Assembly: GCF_018736085.1 (NCBI RefSeq)
Contig: NZ_CP076134.1
Coordinates: 4,598,501-4,662,500, forward strand
DNA: 64,000 nt
From: Bradyrhizobium sediminis
Lineage (GTDB): Bacteria > Pseudomonadota > Alphaproteobacteria > Rhizobiales > Xanthobacteraceae
Direction: 5' to 3'
Part shown: positions 27,949 through 36,622 of the stretch, one piece after another
Position numbering within the stretch: the first letter of the stretch is position 1
How the letters are laid out: each line of letters starts with the position of its first letter
Notes under the pieces: generated by a model
The model's database searches: none
What the model saw: the letters and a program-made list of their open reading frames with translations, nothing else
What the model was told of the DNA's origin: nothing
Translations under genes and position numbers: made by a program

Positions 27949-30900
27949 ATGGCGAAGAACCCAGACAATCCCAAAAAGCCCGGCAAAACCCCGAAATCGA
28001 AAGCGCACCGCCCCGACGTGCAGCCGATTGGCCCCGCGCTGGCGGAACTGCTCAATCCCGCGATCAATCGCGGCGATGCCGGTCTCGGCTCGGGCACCGG
28101 ACTGCAGCCGCCACCGGACAATTCGAAAGACCGCCGCTCCGGCGGCGAGGCCGCGCTGCATCGCGCGCGGGCCTCGACGCGCGGCACCGGCGACGATGTG
28201 GCCAAGCGCGATGCGGCTCTCTCTAGCGCCGTGTCGCGTGGCTTGCCCCCACCCAACCCTCCCCCGCAAGCGGGGGAGGGCTCAAGGCCGCTAGCGCCGG
28301 GCGACGGCCGAAAAAAATTCGCTGCGGATTCGCAACCTGCGTCCCCTCTCCCGCTTGCGGGGGAGGGTCAGGGTGGGGGTCTCTCCGCACGGCAAGGCCT
28401 CGACGAATCCCCGCAAGCCAATTACGGCACCTCCGCCACCATCCCCACGCTCGATCCGGAACTGGCAAGACAACTCGGCTTCACCACCGAGGAGGAAGAC
28501 CTCGCCGCGATGGCGCGGCCGCCGCGCAACAAGATGGAGGCGCTCGGCGTCGCCGCCACCGCGGATGCGCTGGAAGCGCTGATCCGCGAGGGCCGGCCCG
28601 AATTCAAGGGCGACGACGGCCAGGTCAAGGTCTGGACCCCGCATCGCCCGCCGCGACCGGAAAAGTCCGAAGGCGGCGTGCGCTTCGTCATCAAGTCCGA
28701 ATACGAGCCGAAGGGCGACCAGCCGACCGCGATCAGGGAACTGGTCGAGGGCATCGCGCGCAACGACCGCACGCAAGTCTTGCTCGGCGTCACCGGAAGC
28801 GGCAAGACCTACACCATGGCCAAGGTGATCGAGGCCACGCAGCGCCCCGCCATCATCCTGGCGCCGAACAAGACGCTGGCCGCGCAGCTCTATGGCGAGT
28901 TCAAGAGCTTCTTCCCCGACAATGCGGTCGAGTATTTCGTTTCCTATTACGACTACTACCAGCCCGAGGCCTATGTGCCGCGGACCGACACTTATATCGA
29001 GAAGGACTCTTCGATCAACGAGCAGATCGACCGCATGCGCCACTCGGCGACGCGGGCGCTCTTGGAGCGCGACGACGTCATCATCGTCGCTTCGGTGTCG
29101 TGCATCTACGGTATCGGTTCGGTCGAGACCTACACCGCGATGACATTCGCGCTGAAGAAGGGCGAGCGCATCGACCAGCGGCAGTTGATCGCCGACCTCG
29201 TCGCGCTGCAATACAAACGCACCCAGGCCGATTTCACCCGCGGCACCTTCCGGGTGCGCGGCGACGTCATCGACATCTTTCCGGCGCATTATGAAGACCG
29301 CGCCTGGCGCGTGAACCTGTTCGGCGACACCGTCGAGAATATCGAGGAGTTCGACCCGCTCACCGGCCACCGGCAGGACGATCTCGAATTCATCAAGATC
29401 TACGCCAATTCGCACTATGTGACGCCGCGGCCGACCCTGGTGCAGGCGATCAAGTCGATCAAGTCGGAATTGAAGTGGCGGCTGGACCAGTTGCACGACC
29501 AGGGCCGCCTCCTGGAAGCGCAGCGGCTGGAGCAGCGCACCACCTTCGATCTCGAGATGATGGAAGCCACCGGAAGCTGCGCCGGTATCGAAAACTATTC
29601 GCGCTACCTCACCGGACGCCGCCCCGGCGAGCCGCCGCCGACGCTGTTCGAATATGTCCCCGACAACGCATTGGTGTTCGCCGACGAAAGCCACGTCACG
29701 GTGCCGCAGATCGGCGGCATGTTCAAAGGCGACTTCCGCCGCAAGGCGACCTTGGCCGAATACGGTTTCCGCCTGCCCTCCTGCATGGACAACCGGCCCT
29801 TGCGCTTCGAGGAATGGGACATGATGCGCCCGCAATCGGTCGCGGTGTCGGCGACGCCGGGCGGCTGGGAGCTCAACGAGTCCGGCGGCGTGTTCGTCGA
29901 GCAGGTGATCCGCCCCACCGGGCTGATCGATCCGCCCGTGGACATCCGCCCGGCCCGCACCCAGGTCGACGATCTCGTCGGCGAGGTCCGCGCCACCGCG
30001 CAGGCCGGCTATCGCTCGCTCGTCACCGTATTGACAAAACGGATGGCGGAAGACCTCACCGAATATCTGCACGAGCAGGGCATCCGCGTGCGCTACATGC
30101 ACTCGGACATCGACACCATCGAGCGCATCGAGATCATCCGCGACCTCAGGCTCGGCGCGTTCGACGCGCTGGTCGGCATCAACCTGCTGCGCGAAGGCCT
30201 CGACATTCCCGAATGCGCGCTGGTTGCGATCCTCGACGCCGACAAGGAAGGTTTTCTGCGCAGCGAGACCTCGCTGATCCAGACCATCGGCCGCGCCGCG
30301 CGCAACGTCGACGGCAAGGTGATCCTCTATGCCGACCAGATCACCGGCTCGATGCAGCGCGCCATCGCCGAGACCGACCGCCGCCGCGAGAAGCAGGTCG
30401 AATACAACACCGCCCACGGCATCACGCCGGAGAGCATCAAGAAATCCATCGGCGACATCATGAACAGCGTCTATGAGCGCGACCATGTGCTGGTGGAGAT
30501 CGGCGACGGCGGCATGGCTGATGACGTCATCTCGATCGGGCATAATTTCGAGACGGTGCTCGCCGACCTCGAAACCCGGATGCGCGAAGCCGCCGCCGAC
30601 CTCAATTTCGAGGAAGCCGCAAGGCTGCGCGACGAAGTCAAACGCCTGCGCGCGACAGAACTCGCCGTGGTCGACGACCCCACCGCCAAGCAGCGCACGG
30701 TGCAGACCAGGGCCGGCGCCTACGCCGGCGCGAAGAAATACGGCGACGCAGCGAACCTGCCGGCCGGGGCGATGAAGAAGCGCGGCGCGGCGGGACGCGG
30801 GAGCGCCTCTTCTCCCTCGCCCCGTTCTTCACGGGGTCGAGACGAGCGAAGCTCGCTCTTAGAGGGTCGGGGTGAGGGGCATCCCTCCACGAGTCGCGGC

Positions 30901-31131
30901 CTCTCAAAAGTCCACAAACCCCATCTCGACGAAATGCACGGCCCCGAATCCCTGCCTTATCGCCCCACCCGCGCCCTCCCGCGCAAACCCTCGCTCGACG
31001 ACACCGGCGCGGGCAGCGGCAGCAAAATCTTCCAGCCAACCGACTCGCGGCAATCCGGCCCCGAATTCGGCCCCTCCCCGCGCTCCAGCGGGGGCGCGCC
31101 CGGGCATCGGGGCGGGTGGAAGAAGCGGTAG
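27949..31131 (+). CDS. uvrB: Excinuclease ABC subunit B with long N- and C-terminal extensions
   Basis: UvrB is the helicase-like damage-verifying subunit of nucleotide excision repair. The product has 1060 residues against about 670 in E. coli. The core starts near residue 244 ([18 protein letters not shown]), with Walker [13 protein letters not shown] at 279-290, the beta-hairpin [12 protein letters not shown], helicase blocks ([30 protein letters not shown]) and the C-terminal UVR motif [16 protein letters not shown]. The first 240 residues and the last 150 are low-complexity and hold two palindromic repeats translated in frame (28244-28381 and 30814-30878). Start at [10 protein letters not shown]; a frame from 27889 exists. 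Confidence 0.95.
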   Translation: MAKNPDNPKKPGKTPKSKAHRPDVQPIGPALAELLNPAINRGDAGLGSGTGLQPPPDNSKDRRSGGEAALHRARASTRGTGDDVAKRDAALSSAVSRGLPPPNPPPQAGEGSRPLAPGDGRKKFAADSQPASPLPLAGEGQGGGLSARQGLDESPQANYGTSATIPTLDPELARQLGFTTEEEDLAAMARPPRNKMEALGVAATADALEALIREGRPEFKGDDGQVKVWTPHRPPRPEKSEGGVRFVIKSEYEPKGDQPTAIRELVEGIARNDRTQVLLGVTGSGKTYTMAKVIEATQRPAIILAPNKTLAAQLYGEFKSFFPDNAVEYFVSYYDYYQPEAYVPRTDTYIEKDSSINEQIDRMRHSATRALLERDDVIIVASVSCIYGIGSVETYTAMTFALKKGERIDQRQLIADLVALQYKRTQADFTRGTFRVRGDVIDIFPAHYEDRAWRVNLFGDTVENIEEFDPLTGHRQDDLEFIKIYANSHYVTPRPTLVQAIKSIKSELKWRLDQLHDQGRLLEAQRLEQRTTFDLEMMEATGSCAGIENYSRYLTGRRPGEPPPTLFEYVPDNALVFADESHVTVPQIGGMFKGDFRRKATLAEYGFRLPSCMDNRPLRFEEWDMMRPQSVAVSATPGGWELNESGGVFVEQVIRPTGLIDPPVDIRPARTQVDDLVGEVRATAQAGYRSLVTVLTKRMAEDLTEYLHEQGIRVRYMHSDIDTIERIEIIRDLRLGAFDALVGINLLREGLDIPECALVAILDADKEGFLRSETSLIQTIGRAARNVDGKVILYADQITGSMQRAIAETDRRREKQVEYNTAHGITPESIKKSIGDIMNSVYERDHVLVEIGDGGMADDVISIGHNFETVLADLETRMREAAADLNFEEAARLRDEVKRLRATELAVVDDPTAKQRTVQTRAGAYAGAKKYGDAANLPAGAMKKRGAAGRGSASSPSPRSSRGRDERSSLLEGRGEGHPSTSRGLSKVHKPHLDEMHGPESLPYRPTRALPRKPSLDDTGAGSGSKIFQPTDSRQSGPEFGPSPRSSGGAPGHRGGWKKR
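28244..28381. repeat. Palindromic repeat inside uvrB, N-terminal extension (in frame)
   Basis: About 138 bases (46 codons). Outer arms are CCCCCACCC (28246-28254) and GGGTGGGGG (28371-28379). Two inner hairpins each carry CCCTCCCCCGC/GCGGGGGAGGG-type arms, the second with one mismatch. Read in the uvrB frame it gives a Pro/Gly-rich stretch ([12 protein letters not shown] then [14 protein letters not shown]), at about residues 99-145, with no stop. Confidence 0.8.
30814..30878. repeat. Second palindromic repeat inside uvrB, C-terminal tail (in frame)
   Basis: Outer arms CCCTCGCCCC (30814-30823) and GGGGTGAGGG (30869-30878) pair with one G-T. Inside are hairpins CCCCGT/ACGGGG and CGAGC/GCTCG. 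It is a different repeat from the N-terminal one. It is read as [20 protein letters not shown] in the tail after the UVR motif. Confidence 0.75.
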
Positions 31132-31137
31132 GCGCCA

Positions 31138-31335
31138 TTGTCCGATATCGGCATTCTGAACGACCCCATCAGCCAGATGTTCATCGCGCTGGTCTTTGGG
31201 GGCCCGGGCCTCCTGCTCGGAATTCCGGGCGCACTGCTGTGGAAGAAGCATCGTATCGCCGGCGCCTTCCTCGGCGCCGTCGGCGGCTTCATCATATGTC
31301 TGGTGGGGTGGATGATTTCCAAAGACATCATTTGA
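31138..31335 (+). CDS. Small membrane protein, 65 aa
   Basis: Two hydrophobic helices (FIALVFGGPGLLLGIPGALL and AGAFLGAVGGFIICLVGWMI) separated by KKHRI. The start is a TTG at 31138, seven bases after the uvrB stop. The stop overlaps the next gene start (TGATG). No family recognised. The unusual start lowers confidence. Confidence 0.6.
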   Translation: MSDIGILNDPISQMFIALVFGGPGLLLGIPGALLWKKHRIAGAFLGAVGGFIICLVGWMISKDII

Positions 31336-31502
31336 TGCCTTTGCTTCGCGGGAAACCCATCGGGACGAAGGAAGTGTTCGGCAAACTGGCGCGCGGTGAA
31401 GCCTATGTCCCCGACGGTTACGAGAAGCAGGCGCGGTTCGTCGTCGACCTCGTGACGCGCAAGGTCGTTCCGGAGGCGGAGACAGGAAAGACCGCGCGCT
31501 AA
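31335..31502 (+). CDS. Hypothetical protein, 55 aa
   Basis: Begins MPLLRGKPIGTKEVFGKLAR and ends VVPEAETGKTAR; basic and soluble. The ATG shares one base with the stop of the membrane-protein gene, which suggests translational coupling. The open frame upstream is a shadow. Function unknown. Confidence 0.55.
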   Translation: MPLLRGKPIGTKEVFGKLARGEAYVPDGYEKQARFVVDLVTRKVVPEAETGKTAR

Positions 31503-31512
31503 CGCCCACTAC

Positions 31513-31592
31513 CGTCATTGCGAGCGCAGCGAAGCAATCCACTCTTTTCTTCGGGCGTCGAGATGGATTGCTTCGCTGCGCTCGCAATGACG
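31513..31592. repeat. Family A palindromic repeat (CGTCATTGCGAG)
   Basis: Starts CGTCATTGCGAGCGCAGCGA and ends CTGCGCTCGCAATGACG, so the arms pair almost perfectly over about 30 bases. It opens a 674-base stretch without a clear gene (31503-32176), which also holds the structured element at 31714. Confidence 0.85.
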
Positions 31593-31713
31593 GCGCGGCG
31601 ACTGCCGGTGATTTGCCCGGCAGGCTCCCAAGGGCCTTTGAGCACGAACGGGCCCAGATCCAGCGATGGGCGGTTTGCGGACACAAGAGCGCGGAGTAAG
31701 CCGTAAAACCATT

Positions 31714-31840
31714 GCGCAGGGAAGGCCGGAGTGTCTCCGCTGAACCTGTATGCTCGTGTGCGTTTTCTCGTGCATTCATTGCACGAGACCGCGGGTGCAG
31801 CGCGCACCCGGCTTTCCCTGCGCCCTCTGAAAAGGAGGGC
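31714..31840. repeat. Highly structured dispersed element (multi-hairpin)
   Basis: An outer stem pairs 31714-31729 (GCGCAGGGAAGGCCGG) with 31808-31823 (CCGGCTTTCCCTGCGC), with one wobble. It encloses a perfect hairpin CTCGTGCA/TGCACGAG (31767-31787) and a second, GGGTGC/GCACCC (31793-31809). A third, GCCCTC/GAGGGC (31822-31840), follows. I recall this sequence type as a common Bradyrhizobium repeat that gives spurious small protein calls. Whether it is transcribed as RNA is unknown. Confidence 0.6.
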
Positions 31841-32176
31841 CGAGGAAATTCCTGGCAAACCTCGGGCGTATCGAGCCGCGAGATCGCGAAGCTGTGTCTG
31901 CGCATGCGCTGTTTGATATTCGAATCCGAAAACCCGTAGCCGGATGGAGCCCTTGCGAAATCCGGGGCCTCCGCCACAACCGTTCCCGGATTGCGCCACC
32001 CGCTCGGCGCGGACGCGCCGACCCGTCGGCTCCATCCGGGCTTCGAAGCTGCCAAGCGCCGCTACATCAGCGCGACACTCTCGTCATTGGACCCGCCGTC
32101 TGCATACAAACGCCCCTGGATTTGCTATTGCTTCGCTGGCGCCACAGCCTTTCAACCCGGCGCAGGGAGAAACGTC

Positions 32177-32320
32177 ATGGCCAAGGGTCAGATGCGCAGC
32201 AATAAGGAAAAGAAGAAACCGAAGGCCGACAAGAACCTCAAGAAGGGCGGTGCGACGCCCTCGCCGTTCTCGTCCGGCAAGACGCCGGCCGGCCAGAGCC
32301 CCAACAGCCGCAAGAGCTGA
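32177..32320 (+). CDS. Small basic Lys-rich protein, 47 aa
   Basis: Starts MAKGQMRSNKEKKKPKADKN after an AGGGAGAAACGTC leader with a good ribosome site. It is rich in Lys and ends SPNSRKS. Proteins of this look are common in rhizobia; function unknown, perhaps nucleic-acid binding. Unrelated open frame upstream is not coding. Confidence 0.68.
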   Translation: MAKGQMRSNKEKKKPKADKNLKKGGATPSPFSSGKTPAGQSPNSRKS

Positions 32321-32363
32321 CGCCCGGATCCGGCGCCGCCCGGTCGAACGCTTCGCTTTTTTT

Positions 32364-32394
32364 GGATCATGCCCCCTTGCCCGGGGCATGATCC
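32364..32394. terminator. Strong hairpin, possible terminator or repeat
   Basis: Perfect 12-bp stem: GGATCATGCCCC (32364-32375) and GGGGCATGATCC (32383-32394) with a 7-base loop. It lies 43 bases after the small basic gene. The T-run is on its left (CTTTTTTTGG), so as a rho-independent terminator it would work for leftward transcription; for the rightward gene it is only a hairpin. Confidence 0.4.
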
Positions 32395-32617
32395 TTGTTC
32401 GAAGACCGCGTTTCCATTCCCCGGGCCTGGTCCGGAGCATGTTGTTCGGAATCATCCGCGCCTGCCGGGCGCGGCGGCGCCGCCCTCGCCTGAAGGCGCG
32501 GCCGCGACGGGCATTTCATAACAAATGCACCTATCGGTTGCATGAACTTTTTCCGATCCAGGCGCGTCAAACACCCGAAACTTTTTGCCGATTGATAACA
32601 GTGTAATTCCATTCACA

Positions 32618-33112
32618 ATGGATTTTACGAATGCAATTCAGGCGAAGCACCGGCGGAGAAGAATGGTCGAGCATCTCAACCGGCAGCGCGTGCTGAATCT
32701 GCTCGACTCCTTCTACTCGGGCGACATCGAGGGCGCGCTGGCCCGCCTGAGCGACGACATCGATTACATCGCGGCCGCGCCGATCGATATCCTGCCGCAT
32801 CTTGGCCACCGCCGCGGCAAGGCCGAAATCAGGAAGATGTGGCAGACCGTCCACGCCCGCTATTCCAGCATGCGCTACGAACTGCCTTACATCGTCGCCG
32901 AAGACGACAAGGTCGCGGTGCTGATCCGCGCGTTCTTCCGCAAGAGCGGCAGCGACCGCATCGTGCAGTTCGACATCGCGGTGTTCTACACCTTTCGCGA
33001 CGGCGTGATCGCGCAGATCCGCGAGGTGATCGATTCCTTCGACCTGGTCCAACAGGTGCTGGAACGCGACGTCGCCGCCGTGCTGGCTGAAACCAAGCCC
33101 AAGAAAAACTGA
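32618..33112 (+). CDS. SnoaL-like / NTF2-fold protein, paralogue 1
   Basis: A 164-residue protein with an NTF2-like fold: LLDSFYSGDIEGALARLSDD, then the GHRRGKAEIRKMW turn and the closing strands DIAVFYTFRDGVIAQIREVID. Start ATG at 32618; an upstream TTG is possible. SnoaL-like proteins are isomerases, hydrolases or ligand carriers. A shorter relative is encoded at 33726. Confidence 0.82.
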   Translation: MDFTNAIQAKHRRRRMVEHLNRQRVLNLLDSFYSGDIEGALARLSDDIDYIAAAPIDILPHLGHRRGKAEIRKMWQTVHARYSSMRYELPYIVAEDDKVAVLIRAFFRKSGSDRIVQFDIAVFYTFRDGVIAQIREVIDSFDLVQQVLERDVAAVLAETKPKKN

Positions 33113-33119
33113 ACGCACC

Positions 33120-33199
33120 CGTCATTCCGGGATGGTCCAAAGGACCAGACCCGGAATCTCGAGATTCCGGGTTCGCGCTTCGCGCGTCCCGGAATGACG
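33120..33199. repeat. Family C palindromic repeat (CGTCATTCCGGGATGG)
   Basis: Starts CGTCATTCCGGGATGGTCC and ends CCCGGAATGACG. Its centre CCCGGAATCTCGAGATTCCG and the next two bases are a perfect 22-bp palindrome. A second copy is at 61304 and differs mainly in the AA/GG next to AGGACC. Confidence 0.85.
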
Positions 33200-33286
33200 T
33201 CGTCGAGAGGCAATACGCATTGAACCTCGCGGCGCCCTGCCGCGACCAAGCACGAGGTTTTGCGGCCACACAAAGAAACCACATCC

Positions 33287-33553
33287 ATGAAAATTGCGTT
33301 GCTCGTCCTGCTCGGTCTGCTGTTGGGAGCTTTGGGCGGCGCAGCGCTCGGGATCGGCGCCGGACTCGCCTGGGTCGAAATCTTCAAGACCACCAGTTTT
33401 GAAGGCTATAGCGGCATGCTGGTGTTCTTCACCTTCATGCCGCTGGGTGCGGCGATCGGCGGGATCGGCGGCGCCCTGCTGTTCGGGGTGATCGCGATTC
33501 GCGACGCCGAAATCGCCATCGAGCGGGAGCCTGCGCGGCGGCGCGAAAGGTAA
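33287..33553 (+). CDS. Small membrane protein, 88 aa
   Basis: Two membrane helices: a Gly-rich first (LLVLLGLLLGALGGAALGIG) and a second (FFTFMPLGAAIGGIGGALLF), with a basic C-terminal tail. Start ATG at 33287. No family recognised. Stands alone between a repeat and an AT-rich leader. Confidence 0.65.
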   Translation: MKIALLVLLGLLLGALGGAALGIGAGLAWVEIFKTTSFEGYSGMLVFFTFMPLGAAIGGIGGALLFGVIAIRDAEIAIEREPARRRER

Positions 33554-33615
33554 ACGGGCAGAACCCGCCGCATTTGTGCAATGCAAAAATATCCGTTGAG
33601 TTCTAGTCAAAATCT

Positions 33616-33630
33616 GGTATTTTTAATACC
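33616..33630. promoter_or_regulatory. AT-rich palindrome upstream of SnoaL-like gene
   Basis: GGTATTTTTAATACC is a perfect palindrome (6-bp arms, TTT centre) in an AT-rich leader 95 bases before the start at 33726. Such a site could be an operator or part of a promoter. No regulator is adjacent. Confidence 0.35.
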
Positions 33631-33725
33631 AACACTGAAGTGCAGCATCCAGGCCAAGCGTCGCGAATGACGCTCATTGTGGCCGTTTGCTGATTTTGTC
33701 GATTCAGATCAGGACGATACAGAAA

Positions 33726-34166
33726 ATGACAGAGCACAGCCTCTGGCGTTTTTCGCGTGCGTTGCATCGCGCGATCAATGAACGCCGGTACGAAGACCTC
33801 GAGGCCTTGATCGACGAAGATGTCGACTGGGCGATCTATGGCCCGATCGACATGTTTCCCTTTCTCGGCGCGCGCCGCGGCAGGGAAGCCGTGATGGAAG
33901 TCATCAGGCAGATCGCGGAAAACGTCCGGGTCCACCGCTTCGATCGCGAGACGATCATGCTCGGGGAAGAATCGGCCTCCTCGATGCTGCGCTATTCGCT
34001 GACGGCGCTGGATTCGCTCAAGCCGATCAGCCTGCGGATCGCGCATTTCGCGCAATTCAGGGCCGGCCGGCTGTTCAACCTCCGGGTTCTCGTCGACACC
34101 TTCGATCTGGTGGAGCAGGCGCTCGGCCGTCCGATCCATCTGCCGAAGATGGCGTCGTTCGCCTGA
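33726..34166 (+). CDS. SnoaL-like / NTF2-fold protein, paralogue 2
   Basis: A 146-residue protein that shares with the product at 32618 the order: helix (LHRAINERRYEDLEALIDED), PIDMFPFLGARRGREAV, and the closing FNLRVLVDTFDLVEQALGR. The latter matches IDSFDLVQQVLER in paralogue 1, so they arose by duplication and were later separated by a membrane-protein gene and a repeat. Start at MTEHSLWRF after a weak AGAAA. Confidence 0.8.
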   Translation: MTEHSLWRFSRALHRAINERRYEDLEALIDEDVDWAIYGPIDMFPFLGARRGREAVMEVIRQIAENVRVHRFDRETIMLGEESASSMLRYSLTALDSLKPISLRIAHFAQFRAGRLFNLRVLVDTFDLVEQALGRPIHLPKMASFA

Positions 34167-34196
34167 GTTTATCGAACGAAACTGAACGTTGAAGTT

Positions 34197-34281
34197 CGTC
34201 ATGCCCGGCCTTGTGCCGGGCATCCACGTCTTGACGGTCTGGCTGCAAACGTGGATGGCCGGGTCAAGCCCGGCCATGACG
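34197..34281. repeat. Family B palindromic repeat (CGTCATGCCCG)
   Basis: Starts CGTCATGCCCGGCCTTGTGC and ends CCCGGCCATGACG; the inner arms include ATCCACGT and ACGTGGAT. It lies in the leader of the gene starting at 34374. Confidence 0.85.
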
Positions 34282-34373
34282 AACGACTCGCTCAGACTCT
34301 GAGATTAGCCCCGCCACAATTTTGCGCCGATCTGTCCGCATCAATGGCGCTCTGCATGCGGGCGGGGTTTTCC

Positions 34374-35261
34374 ATGACACGACACAGGCTGGCTGTGCTG
34401 CTGATGCTGGCGGCGGGTGTCGGCATGGCGCCGGTGCTGCCGGCGCACGCGCAGGCGCTGCCATCGGACGACAATCCGGACGCGGTGGCGGAAACCGACG
34501 CTTCCGAGTCAACCGACGCCGACGTCAGGGAGCTCGAGCTGGACTGGAGCCAGCTCAATGTCGATGCCTCCACCCTGCCGCCGGGCCCGGCCGCGAAGGC
34601 GCGCCTTCCGAAAGCGGCCGGCGGCACCGATATGTCATGGACCGCGAAGGACAAGTCGAATGGCGCGGCTGCGGTGTCGGTGAAGCAGCCGCTGTTGCCG
34701 TTCTGGGATGCCCGGATCGGCGCCGATATGACCGTGGTCGACCAGCCCCAGACGCTGACGAGCGCGGATCTGCTGCGTCAGAAATTTTCCAGCGACGGCC
34801 AGCCGTCGCAATCCTCCGGGACCGCCTGGGCGGCGATCACCGCCCCTGGCGTCGGCTCGATCTGGGACAAGACCGCGATTGAGGCCCGCATCGATCCCTC
34901 GCAGGAGCAGGGCAAGCTCGGCACCTCCTTGACCAAGTCGCTGCCGCTCGGCGAGCAATATTTGCTCACCCTGCAGAACGGCTACAACGTGATCCAGCAG
35001 GGCATCGTGCCGGTGCCCGGCATCGCCGCGCACCCGGTGCGAAACTATGAGACCGAGCAATCGGCCAAGCTCTCCATCGCCGATACCGGCACCAGCCTGA
35101 CCGCCGGCCAGTCGCTGTCGTCGACCGAGGACAAATGGCTTCGCAAGATCGGCGCCGAGCAGAAACTGTTCGGCGGCGTCACCATCAACGGCTCGATCGG
35201 CGAAACCGCGCTCGGCACCACGAACAAGAGTCTCACCGCGGGATTCAAGCGCAGCTGGTGA
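34374..35261 (+). CDS. Exported protein of unknown function, 295 aa
   Basis: Starts MTRHRLAVLLMLAAGVGMAP, a clear signal peptide with probable cleavage after AHA in LPAHAQA (residue 24). The mature part is Ser/Thr-rich and acidic at first, then beta-pattern to the end (LGTTNKSLTAGFKRSW, a terminal aromatic as in outer-membrane barrels). I do not recognise the family; an outer-membrane or periplasmic role is an inference. An upstream ATG at 34344 would add ten residues. Confidence 0.72.
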   Translation: MTRHRLAVLLMLAAGVGMAPVLPAHAQALPSDDNPDAVAETDASESTDADVRELELDWSQLNVDASTLPPGPAAKARLPKAAGGTDMSWTAKDKSNGAAAVSVKQPLLPFWDARIGADMTVVDQPQTLTSADLLRQKFSSDGQPSQSSGTAWAAITAPGVGSIWDKTAIEARIDPSQEQGKLGTSLTKSLPLGEQYLLTLQNGYNVIQQGIVPVPGIAAHPVRNYETEQSAKLSIADTGTSLTAGQSLSSTEDKWLRKIGAEQKLFGGVTINGSIGETALGTTNKSLTAGFKRSW

Positions 35262-35420
35262 GGGCTGGCTCCGTCGTGCCCCCGCCGATCCCGGGAAAGA
35301 TCGAGCATTGCCGCATATTGGCCGCGATGCGGTCAAAATCAGCGGCCCTCATGGCATCGTGAATTTCGTCGTGCGGGGGACAACCGCGCTTGGTAAACAC
35401 GCGAAACAGGGGACTAACCG

Positions 35421-35834
35421 ATGAACGCCAGCGTTCGTTCTGAAGCAATTGAATCAACTGAAGTCGATTCCAACCTCGCCGCCGTCTCGGAAGTCGAGGC
35501 CGGGATCCGCGACTTCGTCCGCAACGACGTCGCTTACCTGCGTCGTCCGCCGACACTCACGCCCGACGCCGCGCTGGAGCCGAGCACCGAGGCGACCGTC
35601 AACAACGTCAACTCGCTGATCCAGCGCGTCGCCGGCACGTCGCTTTCGGAAATCGAAAACCTGATCGCCGAACTCGAAAGCCTGCGCGACCTGTTGCACG
35701 CTGAAGGTCAGCGCGTGCAGCGCGAGATTTCCGGCTATGCGCAGCTCAGCCAGGCCGCGATGAAGTCGACGCGCATGATCGCCGACAATGTGACGCAGTG
35801 GAAGCGCGCCGCCGACGGGCTTCGCAACAGCTGA
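35421..35834 (+). CDS. Conserved coiled-coil protein, 137 aa
   Basis: A mostly helical, soluble protein. The C-terminal part SLSEIENLIAELESLRDLLH and REISGYAQLSQAAMKSTRMI looks like a two-helix coiled coil. No enzyme motif. Start ATG after AGGGGACTAACCG. Function unknown. Confidence 0.75.
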   Translation: MNASVRSEAIESTEVDSNLAAVSEVEAGIRDFVRNDVAYLRRPPTLTPDAALEPSTEATVNNVNSLIQRVAGTSLSEIENLIAELESLRDLLHAEGQRVQREISGYAQLSQAAMKSTRMIADNVTQWKRAADGLRNS

Positions 35835-35977
35835 TCCCCTGATATCCCGCACCTGATTGCCGCCGCCTCCCGTCCCCGGGAGCGCGGCGGTTTCATTTTG
35901 ACCGCAACGGATTTGAACTCGCCGGGCCCGGGCCGCGACCAAGGGCCGGTACCATCTTGCGGCGGGGACAAACCTTC

Positions 35978-36112
35978 ATGAAGAGCATTCGGCCAGATGC
36001 CACCGATCCGATTCCGCTGCGGAGTTCTCCGCACCGGATGGGCAACATCATGATCCGGTTTGTCGGGCTCTTGTTCCTGGCGGTGGTGGTGCTGGCGCTG
36101 GCCTGGCGCTGA
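35978..36112 (+). CDS. Small single-helix membrane protein, 44 aa
   Basis: Encodes MKSIRPDATDPIPLRSSPHR, then a short link and one hydrophobic helix (IRFVGLLFLAVVVLALAWR) to the stop. The frame is intact, there is a GCGGGGACAAAC leader and the ATG is well placed. Such proteins are easily missed at this size. Function unknown. Confidence 0.5.
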   Translation: MKSIRPDATDPIPLRSSPHRMGNIMIRFVGLLFLAVVVLALAWR

Positions 36113-36139
36113 TCAAATCGCGAGGCGGGGTTTCATGAT

Positions 36140-36622
36140 TCAGGAATTCGCATTCCGTCGCGGAACGAAGGCGGTCGCCAGCAGCGAATATACCAGTTCG
36201 CCGCGCTGGTTGGTGCCGGTGTGGCGGGCCTGCACGATGCCCCATTCCGGCCGCTTCTCGGAGGTCCGCAGCGATTCGATCTCGCTGGAGAAACTGATGG
36301 TGTCGCCGGCCAGCACCGGCCTGATCCACCGCAGTTCACGAAAGCCCGGCGACGGCCCCCAGACCGCGACCTTCTCGCCGCGCGCGGCGGCTTCCCTCGC
36401 CTGACTCTGGCCGTCAGTGACCAGGAGCTTCATGCACACCGACCCGACGTGCCAGCCCGACGCGGCCAACCCGCCGAACAGCGACTTCCTGCCTTCCTCC
36501 TCGTCGAGATGAAAGCGCTGCGGATCGAACTGCGCGGCGAATTTCTTGATTGCATCGGCGCTGAAGGTGAACGATCCCACCTCGCGCCGCTGCCCGACCT
36601 CCATGTCCTCGAAGAATCGCAT
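36140..36622 (-). CDS. MaoC-like dehydratase domain protein 1
   Basis: A 160-residue hot-dog protein of the MaoC group (enoyl-CoA hydratase 2-like). Start at MRFFEDMEVGQRREVGSFTF; the conserved dehydratase helix FAAQFDPQRFHLDEEEGRKS and GLAASGWH hold the Asp and His seen in the family. It overlaps the upstream MaoC gene by one base (TGATG), so the two may form a heterodimer or pair. Confidence 0.87.
   Translation of the reverse strand: MRFFEDMEVGQRREVGSFTFSADAIKKFAAQFDPQRFHLDEEEGRKSLFGGLAASGWHVGSVCMKLLVTDGQSQAREAAARGEKVAVWGPSPGFRELRWIRPVLAGDTISFSSEIESLRTSEKRPEWGIVQARHTGTNQRGELVYSLLATAFVPRRNANS

Noticed and set aside
28291..30543. Open frame of about 750 codons antisense to uvrB
   Set aside because: The uvrB frame has all family motifs; the antisense frame is a GC-bias artefact.
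31600..32100. Short open frames on both strands with shared-looking protein sequence
   Set aside because: They cover a dispersed structured repeat; such frames recur wherever the repeat lies and have no ribosome site or domain.
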